From: Phenylobacterium sp.
GTDB taxonomy: Bacteria > Pseudomonadota > Alphaproteobacteria > Caulobacterales > Caulobacteraceae
Assembly: GCF_025351295.1 (NCBI RefSeq)
Contig: NZ_JANXWD010000126.1
Location: forward strand, 1 to 64,000
Length of the DNA: 64,000 nucleotides
Direction: 5' to 3'
Shown one piece after another: positions 8,009-16,970 of the stretch; the first letter of the stretch is position 1, and each line of letters opens with the position of its first letter. The notes beneath the pieces were generated by a model. The model saw only the letters and a list, made by a program, of their open reading frames with translations, ran no database searches and had not been told where the DNA came from. The translations under genes were made by a program, and so were the position numbers.

Positions 8009-9799
8009 TCACACCAGGGCTTCGAATTCGTCGACCAGCCGTTCCAGCTGCTTCATCCCCGCCGCCCAGAAGGCCTTCTCACGGGGGTTGAGCCCGAACG
8101 ACGCCAGGGCTTCGACGTAGGTCTTGGTGCCCCCCGCCGAGAGCAGCGCCTCGTATTTGGGCGCGAAGCCGTCCGGGTTCTCGCGGCGCTTCTCCATCAG
8201 CCCGCGCACCAGCAGGTCGCCGAACGCGTAGGCGTAGACGTAGAACGGCGCGTGGACGAAGTGGCTGACGTAGCTCCAGTAGTACTCGTAGCCCTTGTTC
8301 AGCTTCACTGCCGGACCCAGGCTCTCGGCCATGGTCTCCACCCAGATGGCGCCGATCTGTTCCGGCGACAGCTCGCCCTCCAGCCGGGCCGTGTGGAAGC
8401 GGGTCTCGAAGCGGTGGAAGGCGATCTGGCGGATGACGGTGTTGATCCCGTCCTCGATCTTGCCGGCCAGCAGCCCGCGGCGTTCGGCCTTGGAGGACTC
8501 GGCCAGCAGCTTCTCGAACACCAGGCCCTCGCCGAAGATCGACGCGGTCTCCGCCAGGGTCAGCGGCGTGTCGGCCAGCAGGGTGCCCAGCGGCCGGGCC
8601 AGGGTCTGGTGGACGGCGTGGCCCAGCTCGTGGGCCAGGGTCAGCACGTCGCGCCGCTCGCCCATGTAGTTCAGGAACACGAACGGGTGGCGCTTGGCGG
8701 TCACAGAATGGGAATAGGCGCCGGACTGCTTGCCGGGCCGCGGCCGGGCGTCGATCCACGGCTGGGCGAAGAAGCCGCGCGCGGTGTCGGCGAAGGTGGG
8801 CGCCAGGGACTCGAAGCTCTCCAGCACGATGCCCTTGGCCTGGTCCCAGGTGAAGGTGCGCGGCGGGCCGGCGTCCAGCGGCGAGTTGCGGTCCCAGTGG
8901 TTGAGGTAGGGCACGCCCAGCGCCTTGGCCTTCAGCTTGTAGTAGCGGTGGCTGACGCTGGCGTAGCCCTCGACCACCGCGGCCTCCAGGGCCGCCACGG
9001 CGTCGGCGTCGACCTCGTTGGCCATATGCCGCGAGGCGGCCGGGCTGTCGAACTTGCGCCAGCGGTCCTCGACCTGCTTCTCGAAGGCGAGCGTGTTGAG
9101 GCACAGCGTCAGTGTCGAGCCACGCTCGGCCAGGGCCTTGGCCAGCGCCGTGGCGGCGGCCTTGCGCCGCGCCGGGTCGGTGTCGGAGGTGCGGTTCAGC
9201 AGTTCGGACAGCGACAGGGTCTGGCCGTCCACGCGGGCGCTCAGCTTGGCCAGGGTCTCGCTGGAGAGCCGCCCCCAGTTGGCCACCGCCGGCGCCTTGT
9301 CGATCAGCAGGCGTTCCAGGTCCGGCGACAGCTCGTGCGGCCGGCCGGCGCGCACTTGCCTGAGCCACGGCCGCCAGCGCCCGGCGGCCGGATGCGCCTT
9401 CAGCGCCGCCTCGAGCTCCCCATCGTCCAGCTTGTTGATCTCGAGCGTGAAGAACAGGCTCATCGCCCCGATCTGGGCGAACCGCGACCGCAGGTCAGAC
9501 TCGAACTTCGACCAGGCCGGATCGTCCCGCGCCACCGACGACGACAGCGAGCCATAGGCGCCGACGCTCCACATGGCGTTGACGGCGTCTTCGTAGAGCT
9601 GGATGCCGCGCTCGATGATCCCGCCCAGTTCCGCCGGCTTGGCGCGGGTGGCCACCAGCCGCCCCTCCAGCTTGGCCAGCTCGGCGTTGAACCCTTCGGC
9701 AGCCTTGAGGTCCGCCTCGATGCGAGGGTCCTCCCGGCTCGAGTAGAGGTCATCCAGCCGCCACTCGGGCAGGGTTTCGGTCTTCAGGGGCGCGTTCAT
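8009..9799 (-). CDS. pepF: M3 family oligoendopeptidase F
   Basis: A 596-residue cytoplasmic zinc metallopeptidase. The HELGH motif (His390, Glu391, His394) lies in the long M3 signature VLTLAHELGHAVHQ, and the third ligand region is in the following helix (TLAETASIFGEGLVFE). The N-terminus reads LPEWRLDDLYSS, as in PepF and PepF-like proteins, and the overall length is normal. It cleaves oligopeptides of roughly 7-20 residues during protein turnover. Convergent with the DUF2177 gene, with only 13 bp between stops. Upstream is a 40-bp gap to the Lrp gene, so it could be the second gene of an Lrp transcript. Confidence 0.95.
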   Translation of the reverse strand: MNAPLKTETLPEWRLDDLYSSREDPRIEADLKAAEGFNAELAKLEGRLVATRAKPAELGGIIERGIQLYEDAVNAMWSVGAYGSLSSSVARDDPAWSKFESDLRSRFAQIGAMSLFFTLEINKLDDGELEAALKAHPAAGRWRPWLRQVRAGRPHELSPDLERLLIDKAPAVANWGRLSSETLAKLSARVDGQTLSLSELLNRTSDTDPARRKAAATALAKALAERGSTLTLCLNTLAFEKQVEDRWRKFDSPAASRHMANEVDADAVAALEAAVVEGYASVSHRYYKLKAKALGVPYLNHWDRNSPLDAGPPRTFTWDQAKGIVLESFESLAPTFADTARGFFAQPWIDARPRPGKQSGAYSHSVTAKRHPFVFLNYMGERRDVLTLAHELGHAVHQTLARPLGTLLADTPLTLAETASIFGEGLVFEKLLAESSKAERRGLLAGKIEDGINTVIRQIAFHRFETRFHTARLEGELSPEQIGAIWVETMAESLGPAVKLNKGYEYYWSYVSHFVHAPFYVYAYAFGDLLVRGLMEKRRENPDGFAPKYEALLSAGGTKTYVEALASFGLNPREKAFWAAGMKQLERLVDEFEALV

Positions 9800-9839
9800 A
9801 GGGCCGGAGCTTAAACGCCCCTGGCGCGCGGAGTCCCGC

Positions 9840-10265
9840 TCAAAGCTTCTGGGTCGCCAGGAGGATCGAGGTCTCGGTGGCGGCGATGCCCTCCAGTTGG
9901 CGGATAGTGTCCAGGGTGGCGCTGAAGGCGGCCAGGGTCTCGACCTCCAGCTCGACGATCAGGTCCCAGCGGCCGTTGGTGGTGTGGATGGCGGCGGCCT
10001 CCGGGAAGCCCTTCAGCGCCCGGACCACCGCGCCCGACCGCTCACCCTCGATGGCGATCGACATCACCGCCCGCACCCGGTGGGCCTCGGCGTCGGGGCG
10101 GGTCTTGACCGTGAAGCCCTGGATCACGCTGTCGCGCAGCAGCCGATCGATGCGGTTCTGCACCGTGCCGCGCGAGACCTTCAGCGCCTTGGCCAGGGCG
10201 GCGGCCGGCGTGCGCGAGTCGCTCCTGAGCAAAGCGATCAGCTGGCGATCCAGTTCGTCGATCAT
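9840..10265 (-). CDS. Lrp/AsnC family regulator of arginine catabolism
   Basis: 141 residues from the ATG at 10265, preceded by AGGTGACGAA as ribosome site; the open frame extends 17 codons further but without support. The order is an N-terminal winged HTH (IDELDRQLIALLRSD, then VSRGTVQNRIDRL) and a C-terminal RAM ligand domain (AIHTTNGRWDLIVELE). It is divergent from an arginine-deiminase-fold enzyme and ornithine aminotransferase, the usual place for an arginine- or ornithine-responsive Lrp activator (as with PutR and ArgR-like Lrp proteins). The 95-bp divergent gap holds a candidate operator (10311-10327). Confidence 0.92.
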   Translation of the reverse strand: MIDELDRQLIALLRSDSRTPAAALAKALKVSRGTVQNRIDRLLRDSVIQGFTVKTRPDAEAHRVRAVMSIAIEGERSGAVVRALKGFPEAAAIHTTNGRWDLIVELEVETLAAFSATLDTIRQLEGIAATETSILLATQKL

Positions 10266-10310
10266 TTCGTCACCTAATCCTGACGTAACGCTAGATGAGC
10301 CATCATAATG

Positions 10311-10327
10311 TAGCATCTTGTGTGCTA
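10311..10327. promoter_or_regulatory. Candidate Lrp-type operator
   Basis: TAGCA-N7-TGCTA is an inverted repeat within the divergent gap between the Lrp gene and the arginine-use operon, about 34 bp before the ATG at 10361. Its half-sites resemble the CAG/CTG-flanked, AT-centred sites of Lrp proteins, although the centre is less AT-rich than usual. Assignment rests on position and symmetry only. Confidence 0.4.
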
Positions 10328-10360
10328 TCCGCTAGCACCGTCCCGGGCCACCCTGTGCGT

Positions 10361-11263
10361 ATGAACAGCCGCCCCTTCTTCCTGATGACCGACCCCGCCT
10401 GCTTCGACGTCAGCTACCGGATCAACCCCTGGATGGACCCGAAGGGCTGGACCCCGGCTCACGCCGCCGCCGCCCGCGCCGGGTCCGCCGCCCTGCGCGC
10501 GGCGCTCGAGGCCGCCGGCGCCCACGTCGAGACCATCGGCGCGATCCGCGGCCTGCCCGACCTGGTGTTCCCGGCCAACGCCGCCGTGGTGCTGGACGGC
10601 AAGGTGCTGCCGGCCCGCTTCCGTCATCCGGAGCGGCAGGGCGAGGAGCCGATCTTCCGCGCGGTGTTCCAGCGCCTGAAGGCGCGCGGCCTGGTCAGCG
10701 AACTGGTCGACCTGCCGGAGGGGCTGTTCCACGAGGGCGCCGGCGACGCGATCTGGGATGCGGACCGCCGGCTGTTCTGGTGCGGCCATGGCCCGCGCTC
10801 CAGCAAGGGCGCGGTCGCCGTGATCGCCCGGACGTTCGGCCAGGAGACGGTGGCCCTCGAACTGGCCACCGATCAGTTCTACCACCTGGACACCTGCTTC
10901 TGCCCGCTGGCCGGCGGCCAGGTGCTGTACTTCCCCGGCGCCTTCACGCCCGAAGCGCTGGCGACGATCCGCGCCCAGATCCCGCCGCACCAGCGCATCG
11001 AGGCCACCGACGAAGAGGCCGCCGCGTTCTGCGTCAACGCCGTCAACCTGGGCGACCGGGTGATCATGGCCCGCGCCCCGGAGAGCCTGCGCCGCAAGCT
11101 GCAGGCGGCCGGCTACGCCCTCACCGAGGTCGACCTGGACCCCTTCATCCTGTCCGGCGGCGCCTCCTACTGCATGACCTTGCGCCTCGACCGCAGATCC
11201 GTCCCGGCCGCCGCCCTGCCCGCCACCACCCTGCCCGCCACCACCCTGCACGCCGCCGAATAG
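10361..11263 (+). CDS. Arginine-deiminase-fold hydrolase (arginine dihydrolase or dimethylargininase-like)
   Basis: 300 residues from the ATG at 10361; an earlier in-frame ATG at 10295 lies over the operator. All catalytic parts of the guanidine-modifying superfamily are visible: PDLVFPAN (Asn73), FHEGAGDA (Glu125, Asp129), YHLDTCF (His175, Asp177) and the nucleophile in GGASYCMTL (Cys271). Asn22 in YRINPWM is also present. Such genes are often annotated as dimethylargininase, but the next gene is ornithine aminotransferase, which needs ornithine, not citrulline. An arginine dihydrolase of the cyanobacterial ArgZ/AgrE type would supply ornithine directly from arginine. The last codons carry a 15-bp tandem duplication (CTGCCCGCCACCACC twice). 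Confidence 0.85.
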   Translation: MNSRPFFLMTDPACFDVSYRINPWMDPKGWTPAHAAAARAGSAALRAALEAAGAHVETIGAIRGLPDLVFPANAAVVLDGKVLPARFRHPERQGEEPIFRAVFQRLKARGLVSELVDLPEGLFHEGAGDAIWDADRRLFWCGHGPRSSKGAVAVIARTFGQETVALELATDQFYHLDTCFCPLAGGQVLYFPGAFTPEALATIRAQIPPHQRIEATDEEAAAFCVNAVNLGDRVIMARAPESLRRKLQAAGYALTEVDLDPFILSGGASYCMTLRLDRRSVPAAALPATTLPATTLHAAE

Positions 11264-11274
11264 GGAGCCCCGCC

Positions 11275-12489
11275 ATGAACGACATCAGCCTGACCCGCGC
11301 CGCCCGCCTGATCGCCTCCGAGGCCCGCTTCGGCGCCAGGAACTACAAGCCCCTGGACGTGGTCCTGACGCGGGGCGAAGGGGTCTATGTCTGGGACGTG
11401 GACGGTCGCCGCTATATGGACTGCCTGTCGGCCTATTCGGCGGTCAACCAGGGCCACTGCCACCCCAGGATCCTGGCCGCCATGACCGCGCAGGCCGGGC
11501 GGCTGACCCTGACCTCGCGGGCGTTCCGCAACGACCAGCTGGCGCCCTTCTACGAGGAGCTCTGCACGCTCACCAACAGCCACAAGGCGCTGCCGATGAA
11601 CTCCGGCGCCGAGGCGGTCGAGACCGCGCTGAAGGTGGCCCGCAAGTGGGGCTATGAGGTCAAGGGCGTGCCGGACGGCGCGGCCGAGATCATCGTGGCG
11701 TCGGAGAATTTCCACGGCCGCACGGTGGCCATCGTCGGCTTCTCCACCGATCCGCAGTCGCGCGGCGGCTTCGGCCCCTTCGCGCCCGGCTTCCGCACCG
11801 TGCCGTTCGGCGACGCCGACGCCCTGGAGGCCGCCATCGGCCCCAACACCGTGGCCTTCCTGGTGGAACCGATCCAGGGCGAGGCCGGGGTGATCATCCC
11901 GCCCGCCGGCTATCTGAAGCGGGTGCGCGAGCTCTGCACCGCCCACAACGTCATCCTGATCCTGGACGAGATCCAGACCGGCCTTGGCCGCACGGGCCGG
12001 CTGCTGGCGGAAGAGCACGAGGGCATCGAGGCGGACCTGACCCTGGTGGGCAAGGCGCTGTCGGGCGGCTTCTATCCGGTCTCGGCGGTACTCTCGAACA
12101 CCGAGGTGATGGATGTGCTGCACCCCGGCGAGCACGGCTCCACGTTCGGCGGCAACCCGCTGGCCTGCGCCGTGGCGCGGATGGCGCTGAAGGTGCTGGT
12201 GGAAGAGAGCATGGTCGAGAACGCGGCCCGCGTCGGCGCGCGCCTGCAGGCCGACCTCGCCGCCATCAGCGCCCCGCGCGTCAAGCAGGTCCGCGGCCGT
12301 GGCCTGATGATCGCTGTCGAACTGCACGCCGACGCCGGCGGCGCGCGCCGGGTCTGCGAGGCCCTGCAGGCCCGCGGCCTGCTGGCCAAGGAGACCCACG
12401 AGCACACCATCCGCATCGCCCCGCCGCTGATCCTGACCGACGCTCAGGCCGACTGGATCACCGAGCAGTTCGCGGCGGTGCTGCCGTAG
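11275..12489 (+). CDS. rocD: Ornithine--oxo-acid aminotransferase
   Basis: A 404-residue class III aminotransferase. ATG at 11275 after a GGAG site, 11 bp downstream of the deiminase-fold gene, so the two form one operon. Signatures: [19 protein letters not shown] and [15 protein letters not shown] at the N-terminus, ENFHGRT, the [11 protein letters not shown] segment and the PLP lysine in [13 protein letters not shown] (Lys260). [13 protein letters not shown] closes the active site. It converts ornithine and 2-oxoglutarate to glutamate-5-semialdehyde and glutamate, the second step of arginine use as nitrogen and carbon source. Probably under the divergent Lrp regulator. Confidence 0.95.
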   Translation: MNDISLTRAARLIASEARFGARNYKPLDVVLTRGEGVYVWDVDGRRYMDCLSAYSAVNQGHCHPRILAAMTAQAGRLTLTSRAFRNDQLAPFYEELCTLTNSHKALPMNSGAEAVETALKVARKWGYEVKGVPDGAAEIIVASENFHGRTVAIVGFSTDPQSRGGFGPFAPGFRTVPFGDADALEAAIGPNTVAFLVEPIQGEAGVIIPPAGYLKRVRELCTAHNVILILDEIQTGLGRTGRLLAEEHEGIEADLTLVGKALSGGFYPVSAVLSNTEVMDVLHPGEHGSTFGGNPLACAVARMALKVLVEESMVENAARVGARLQADLAAISAPRVKQVRGRGLMIAVELHADAGGARRVCEALQARGLLAKETHEHTIRIAPPLILTDAQADWITEQFAAVLP

Positions 12490-12491
12490 CG

Positions 12492-12535
12492 AGCGCGTCA
12501 GGCAACGACCGGACTCCACGTTCGCCTGACTCGCT
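12492..12535. terminator. Bidirectional hairpin between convergent genes
   Basis: A 12-bp near-perfect stem (left arm 12492-12503, right arm 12524-12535, one mismatch) with a 20-base loop fills the short gap between the rocD stop and the stop of the alcohol dehydrogenase. There is no long T tract, but its symmetric place between convergent stops suggests it ends both transcripts. Confidence 0.6.
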
Positions 12536-14656
12536 TCAACCGATCGGAGCGGCCGGCGCGACCTGGGCGGAGGCCGCCTTCTGGGCTTCGGAGAGCACGT
12601 AGGCGCGGACGTCCTCGGCGTCCTGGTCGGTGAAGAACCGCTTGAAGCTGGCCATGCCGCGCGGCGCGCTGGCCCCGTCGATGACCACGCCCTTCCAGTT
12701 GTCGGCGGTCATCAGCATCGGCGAGCGCTTCAGGTCCGGCAGCCAGGCGCCGGAGGCGTTGGGGCCGTGGCAGACCTGGCAGTTCTGATGGAACAGGGCG
12801 AAGCCGTGCTGCACGTCGCCGGCCGACGTCACCCCAGCCAGGTCGATGGGCGGCGGCTCGGGCGGAGTCGGGAAGGCCGCCGCCTTGGCGGTCCCGCCCA
12901 GTTTGAACACCAGCAGCCGGCCCGGCAGCCGCGAGCGGGTCGGCATCGAGGCCGGCGCCGAGATCTGCCCGCCGCCGCCGGTGCCCACCATCACGGCAAC
13001 ATATTGCTCGCCGCGGATCTCGTAGGTCATCGGCGCGGCGATCACCCCGTTGCCAGTCTTGTAGGACCACACCTTCTTGCCGCTGGCGGAGTCGTAGGCC
13101 GCCAGCTCGCCCTCGGCCGAGCCCTGGAACACCAGGCCGCCAGCGGTGGTCAGCACGCCGGCGTTCCAGAAATAGGGGTGCTCGACGCTCCAGACCTGTT
13201 TCTGGTTCACCGGGTCCCAGGCCACCAGGCTGCCCTTGACCAGGGCGGTGAGCGCCTTCAGCTGCGCCGCATCGCTGGGCAGCGAATTGGCCAGGAAGTC
13301 GACGCCGACGTTCCAGGCCCCGGCCTTGTAGCTGAAGCCCTTGTCGTCGGTGTAGGCGAACGGGGTGACGTTGGTGGGGATATAGACCAGGCCGGTCTTG
13401 GGGTTGAACGCCATCGGCTGCCAGTTGTGCGCGCCCAGCGGGCCCGGCACCTGCAGAACCATGGCCTTCTGGTAGCGCGCCGCCGGGTTCTCGATCGGCC
13501 GGCCGGTCTTCATGTCGACGCCGCTCGCCCAGGTCAGGTTGCTGACGTAGGGCTTGGCCGAGATCAGCTGGCCGGTGGCGCGGTCGATCACATAGAAGAA
13601 GCCGTTCTTCGGCGCCTGCATCAGCACCTTGCGCGGCTGGCCCGCGATGGTCAGGTCGGCCAGCATGATCTGCTGGGTGGCGGTGTAGTCCCAGCTCTCG
13701 CCCGGCGTGGTCTGGTAATGCCAGACGTAGTCGCCGGTGTCGGGCCGCAGCGCGACGATCGACGACAGGAACAGGTTGTCGCCCTTGCCGCCCGAGCGGC
13801 GCATGTGGTTCCAGGGGCTGCCGTTGCCGCCGCCGATGTAGACCATGTCCAGCACGGGATCGTAGGCGATGGCGTCCCAGGGCGTGCCGCCGCCGCCGGT
13901 CTTCTTCCACTCGCCGTCGGACCAGGTGGCGTAGCCCTTCTCGGCCATCACCTTGTCGGAGGCCGCGCCGTCGGGTTTCCCCTCGGGATTGGGGGTCATG
14001 TAGAAGCGCCAGGCCTGCTTGCCGGTGGCCGCGTCGTAGGCGGTGATGTAGCCGCGCACGCCGTATTCGGCCCCGCCGTTGCCGATCAGCACCTTGTCCT
14101 TGATGACCCTGGGCGCGCCGGTGATCGTGTAGGGCTTGGCGGGGTCGGTGGTCTGCACTGACCAGGCGACCTTGCCGGTCTTGGCGTCCAGGCCGACCAG
14201 CCGGCCGTCGAGCGTGCCGACGTAGACGCGGCCCTTCCACACCGCGACCCCGCGGTTGACCACGTCGCAGCAGGCGTCGAAGCCCTTGGTTCCCTTCACG
14301 CCGGGATCGTAGCTCCACAGCAGCTTGCCGCGCACGGCGTCGAAGGCGAACACCTTGGACCAGGCGGTGGTGGTGTAGATCACCCCGTCCACCTCCAGGG
14401 GCGTCGCCTCCTGGCCGCGGTCGGTGTCGAACTGGGCGTACCAGGCCAGGCCCAGCCTCTCGACCGTGGTGGCGTTGACCTTGTCCAGCGGGCTGAACCG
14501 CTGCTCGTTGTAGTCCTTGCCGTAGGAGAGCCACTCGGCGTTGCCCGCCGCCGCCGTCAGGCGCCTGGCGTCGACGTTCCCCGGCGACGCGGCCTTCTGG
14601 CAGGCGGCCAGGGTCAGGGCCAAGGCCAGCGCGACGCCCAAGCGGATGATCTTCAT
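12536..14656 (-). CDS. PQQ-dependent quinohemoprotein alcohol dehydrogenase
   Basis: 706 residues from the ATG at 14656 (MKIIRLGV...). The signal sequence ends in a lipobox-like LTLAAC (Cys19), so the enzyme may be a periplasmic lipoprotein. A beta-propeller follows with the vicinal cysteine pair in DACCD, the PQQ stacking segment GGNGSPWN and the catalytic-Asp region ESWDYTATQ. The C-terminus is a cytochrome c domain with NCQVCHGPN and a distal Met region, so it is a heme-bearing (quinohemoprotein) member and not a methanol-dehydrogenase large subunit. It oxidises alcohols and passes electrons to the respiratory chain. No pqq biosynthesis gene lies in the window. The much longer open frame (12498-16385) that covers it on the same strand is a shadow. 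Confidence 0.93.
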   Translation of the reverse strand: MKIIRLGVALALALTLAACQKAASPGNVDARRLTAAAGNAEWLSYGKDYNEQRFSPLDKVNATTVERLGLAWYAQFDTDRGQEATPLEVDGVIYTTTAWSKVFAFDAVRGKLLWSYDPGVKGTKGFDACCDVVNRGVAVWKGRVYVGTLDGRLVGLDAKTGKVAWSVQTTDPAKPYTITGAPRVIKDKVLIGNGGAEYGVRGYITAYDAATGKQAWRFYMTPNPEGKPDGAASDKVMAEKGYATWSDGEWKKTGGGGTPWDAIAYDPVLDMVYIGGGNGSPWNHMRRSGGKGDNLFLSSIVALRPDTGDYVWHYQTTPGESWDYTATQQIMLADLTIAGQPRKVLMQAPKNGFFYVIDRATGQLISAKPYVSNLTWASGVDMKTGRPIENPAARYQKAMVLQVPGPLGAHNWQPMAFNPKTGLVYIPTNVTPFAYTDDKGFSYKAGAWNVGVDFLANSLPSDAAQLKALTALVKGSLVAWDPVNQKQVWSVEHPYFWNAGVLTTAGGLVFQGSAEGELAAYDSASGKKVWSYKTGNGVIAAPMTYEIRGEQYVAVMVGTGGGGQISAPASMPTRSRLPGRLLVFKLGGTAKAAAFPTPPEPPPIDLAGVTSAGDVQHGFALFHQNCQVCHGPNASGAWLPDLKRSPMLMTADNWKGVVIDGASAPRGMASFKRFFTDQDAEDVRAYVLSEAQKAASAQVAPAAPIG

Positions 14657-14752
14657 GCGGCCTCCCGACAGCCGACGCCGCGAAGGGTCGGTGTCCCGGG
14701 TCACTATGGCGCGGCCGGCCGCGCCCGCAAGCTTGTCGCCGGGTCGGCGCTC

Positions 14753-16195
14753 CTAGACCACCGCGCCCAGCGAGGCGCGGGCGGGCGATGACGAGGGGCG
14801 CAGGCGGGCGCAGGCCTGGACCAGGCTGTCTACCGCCTTCGCCAGGTCTTCCGGCGGCAGGGTGAAGGGCAGGCGCAGGAAGCGCTCGAAGGCGCCGTCG
14901 ACGCCGAATCGCGGGCCGGCGGCCAGGCGGACGCCGAACCGCTCCGAGGTGGCGGCGAGCGAACTCGACACCGGCGCCGGCAACTCGGCCCAGAGCGACA
15001 GGCCGCCGGGCGGCGAGGCCACCCGCCAGTCCGGCAGCCGCGCGCGGACCAGGCCCAGCAGGTGGTCGCGGCGGCTGCGCAGCATCGCGCGCCGCGCGCT
15101 GAGCGCCGCCTCGTCGTCGCTCAGCAGGTGAACGGCGGCCAGTTGCTCCAGCAGCGGCGTGCCCAGGTCGATGGAGGCGCGGCGCGGCGCCAGCGCCAGG
15201 ATGGTCTGGGCGTCGGCGCGGATCCAGCCCAGGCGCAGGCCGCCCCAGAAGCTCTTGCCGGTCGACCCCAGGCGCACCAGCCCGCTCTCCGGTTCCTCGA
15301 AGGCGTAGGGCTCGATCGGCGCGTCCAGCCAGAGGTCCACCAGGGTCTCGTCGAAGATCAGGGTGGTCCGCGTGCGCTGCGCCGCCGCGGCGATGGCGGT
15401 GCGGGTCTCGGGCGACATCCAGCGGCCGGTGGGATTGTGGAAATCGGCGATGAAATAGGCCAGCCGCGGACCGCTCTGGCTCATGGCGGCGGCGACGCCT
15501 TCCACGTCCCAGCCGTGGTCCGGCAGGCCGACCGGCACGGCGCGGCACGAGGCGCGCTGGATGGCGTCGATGGCGTGCGGATAGGTGGGATGGTCGATGA
15601 CCACGCGGTCGCCGGGGCCGGCCAGCAGGCGCAGCATCAGGGCCAGGGCGTGCTGGGCGCCGTTGGTGACCATGATCTGGTCGGCCGTGGTCGGCAGGCC
15701 GCGGCGGCTGTAGCGCTCGGCGATGGTCTGGCGCAGCGAGGTCAGGCCCAGGGCCGCGTAGCCGGTGTGCGGCAGGTGGGCCGGCAGCGCGCTGAGCGCC
15801 GCGGCATAGGCCCCATGCACCGCCTCGCTGGCCGGCGGGGCGGCGGAGGCCAGGTCCAGCAGCCCCTCGGCCTCGACGCCGGCCAGCGGGCCGGGCGCGC
15901 CGCGCTCGCCGGGCCCCCCCGGCAGCCGGGTCCTGGCGCCCGCGCCCTGCCGGCGATCGAGGAAGCCGTCGTCGCGCAAGCGGGCCAGGGCGGCAGTCAC
16001 GGTGGTGCGGCTGACCTCCAGGGTCTGGGCCAGCTCCCGCTCGCCCGGCAGCACGACGTCCAGCGGCAGGCGGCCGTCCAGGATCAACAGCCGCAGGCTG
16101 TCGGCCAGCTGGCCATAGGCCGGCCCCACGCGCTCGCCGCGCCAGGGGCCGAGCAAGCGGGTCACGGAGGCGGGACTGATGCGGCGGGGGCTCAT
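14753..16195 (-). CDS. MocR-type transcriptional regulator (GntR HTH + aminotransferase)
   Basis: A 480-residue fusion. The N-terminal GntR winged helix (LLILDGRLPLDVVLPGERELAQTL, then VSRTTVTAALARL) is followed by a fold-type-I PLP domain (TNGAQHALALMLRLLAGPGDRV, YFIADFHNPTGRWM, and the PLP lysine in LGSTGKSFWGGLRLGW). The PLP lysine is intact, so it may bind PLP and an amino compound as in GabR and PdxR. It is divergent from a YczE-like membrane protein, a recurrent MocR-YczE pairing known from Bacillus (ycxD/yczE) onward, and presumably regulates that gene. The effector is unknown. Confidence 0.92.
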   Translation of the reverse strand: MSPRRISPASVTRLLGPWRGERVGPAYGQLADSLRLLILDGRLPLDVVLPGERELAQTLEVSRTTVTAALARLRDDGFLDRRQGAGARTRLPGGPGERGAPGPLAGVEAEGLLDLASAAPPASEAVHGAYAAALSALPAHLPHTGYAALGLTSLRQTIAERYSRRGLPTTADQIMVTNGAQHALALMLRLLAGPGDRVVIDHPTYPHAIDAIQRASCRAVPVGLPDHGWDVEGVAAAMSQSGPRLAYFIADFHNPTGRWMSPETRTAIAAAAQRTRTTLIFDETLVDLWLDAPIEPYAFEEPESGLVRLGSTGKSFWGGLRLGWIRADAQTILALAPRRASIDLGTPLLEQLAAVHLLSDDEAALSARRAMLRSRRDHLLGLVRARLPDWRVASPPGGLSLWAELPAPVSSSLAATSERFGVRLAAGPRFGVDGAFERFLRLPFTLPPEDLAKAVDSLVQACARLRPSSSPARASLGAVV

Positions 16196-16256
16196 GAGGC
16201 CACACTCGCAGAACTGGCTCTGTTTTCAAAGGCCACTTGGCAGCATCTGGCCATCC
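16196..16256. promoter_or_regulatory. MocR operator/promoter region
   Basis: The 61-bp divergent gap contains two ACTGGC/ACTTGGC-type half-sites about 24 bp apart (near 16213 and 16236) around a T-rich TGTTTTCAAAGG centre. Direct repeats of this kind with a TTTT-containing centre are typical binding sites of MocR regulators next to YczE genes. Position and repeat are seen; binding is inferred. Confidence 0.45.
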
Positions 16257-16865
16257 ATGATGACCCGTCGCCTGATACAGCTGTTCGCCGGCCTGTCGCT
16301 CTATGGCGCCTCCATGGCCCTGATGCTGCGCGCCACCCTGGGCCTCGACCCGTGGGACGTGTTCCACCAGGGCCTGGCGGCCCACGTCGGCCTTTCGTTC
16401 GGCATGCTGGTGAACGCCACCGGCGCCGTCGTGCTGCTGCTGTGGATCCCGCTGCGCCAGCGGCCGGGGATCGGCACGATCGCCAATGTGCTGACGATAG
16501 GGACAACCGTGGACCTGACGATGCTGGTGCTGCCGGCCGTCGACGGCCTGGCCATCCGCGCCGTGATGCTGATCCTGGGCGTGGTGCTGAACGGGATCGC
16601 CGGCGCGCTCTATATCGGCGCGGGGCTGGGACCGGGTCCGCGCGACGGCCTGATGACCGGCCTGGTGCGGCGCACCGGCTGGCGGATCGCCTGGGTGCGG
16701 ACCGGCATCGAACTGACGGTCCTGGCCATCGGCTGGCTGATGGGCGGGACGGTCGGCCTGGGCACGGTGCTCTACGCCTTCGCCATCGGGCCGCTGGTGC
16801 AGGTCTTCCTGCCCCTGTTCACCATCCCCGACCGGGTCCCGGAGCCGGTGGCCGTTAATCCCTGA
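16257..16865 (+). CDS. YczE-like integral membrane protein
   Basis: About 202 residues (start ATG at 16257 or the adjacent ATG at 16260). Five to six hydrophobic segments. The family signatures are TRRLIQLFAGLSLYGASMALML, LGLDPWDVFHQGLA and GAGLGPGPRDGLMTGL with the following RTGW. In this family the protein is thought to be a small transporter or a membrane partner of pathways controlled by MocR regulators. The divergent MocR gene here supports a shared, still unidentified amino-compound substrate. Confidence 0.88.
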   Translation: MMTRRLIQLFAGLSLYGASMALMLRATLGLDPWDVFHQGLAAHVGLSFGMLVNATGAVVLLLWIPLRQRPGIGTIANVLTIGTTVDLTMLVLPAVDGLAIRAVMLILGVVLNGIAGALYIGAGLGPGPRDGLMTGLVRRTGWRIAWVRTGIELTVLAIGWLMGGTVGLGTVLYAFAIGPLVQVFLPLFTIPDRVPEPVAVNP

Positions 16866-16970
16866 CTCAGGTCTGCGAAACGCCGCCTTTACCCTTGCCC
16901 TGTATCAATCAGGGACAAGAAGAAGGCCTCGCCAGAACAGCGAGCGTCCAATCCGGTGGGTGTTTCTCGC

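Noticed and set aside
12498..16385. Very long open frame (1295 codons) on the minus strand across the alcohol dehydrogenase and MocR genes
   Set aside because: It is a GC-rich shadow: rich in Arg, Ala and Gly, no domain is recognisable, and two well-supported genes (PQQ-ADH and MocR) occupy the same strand in another frame.
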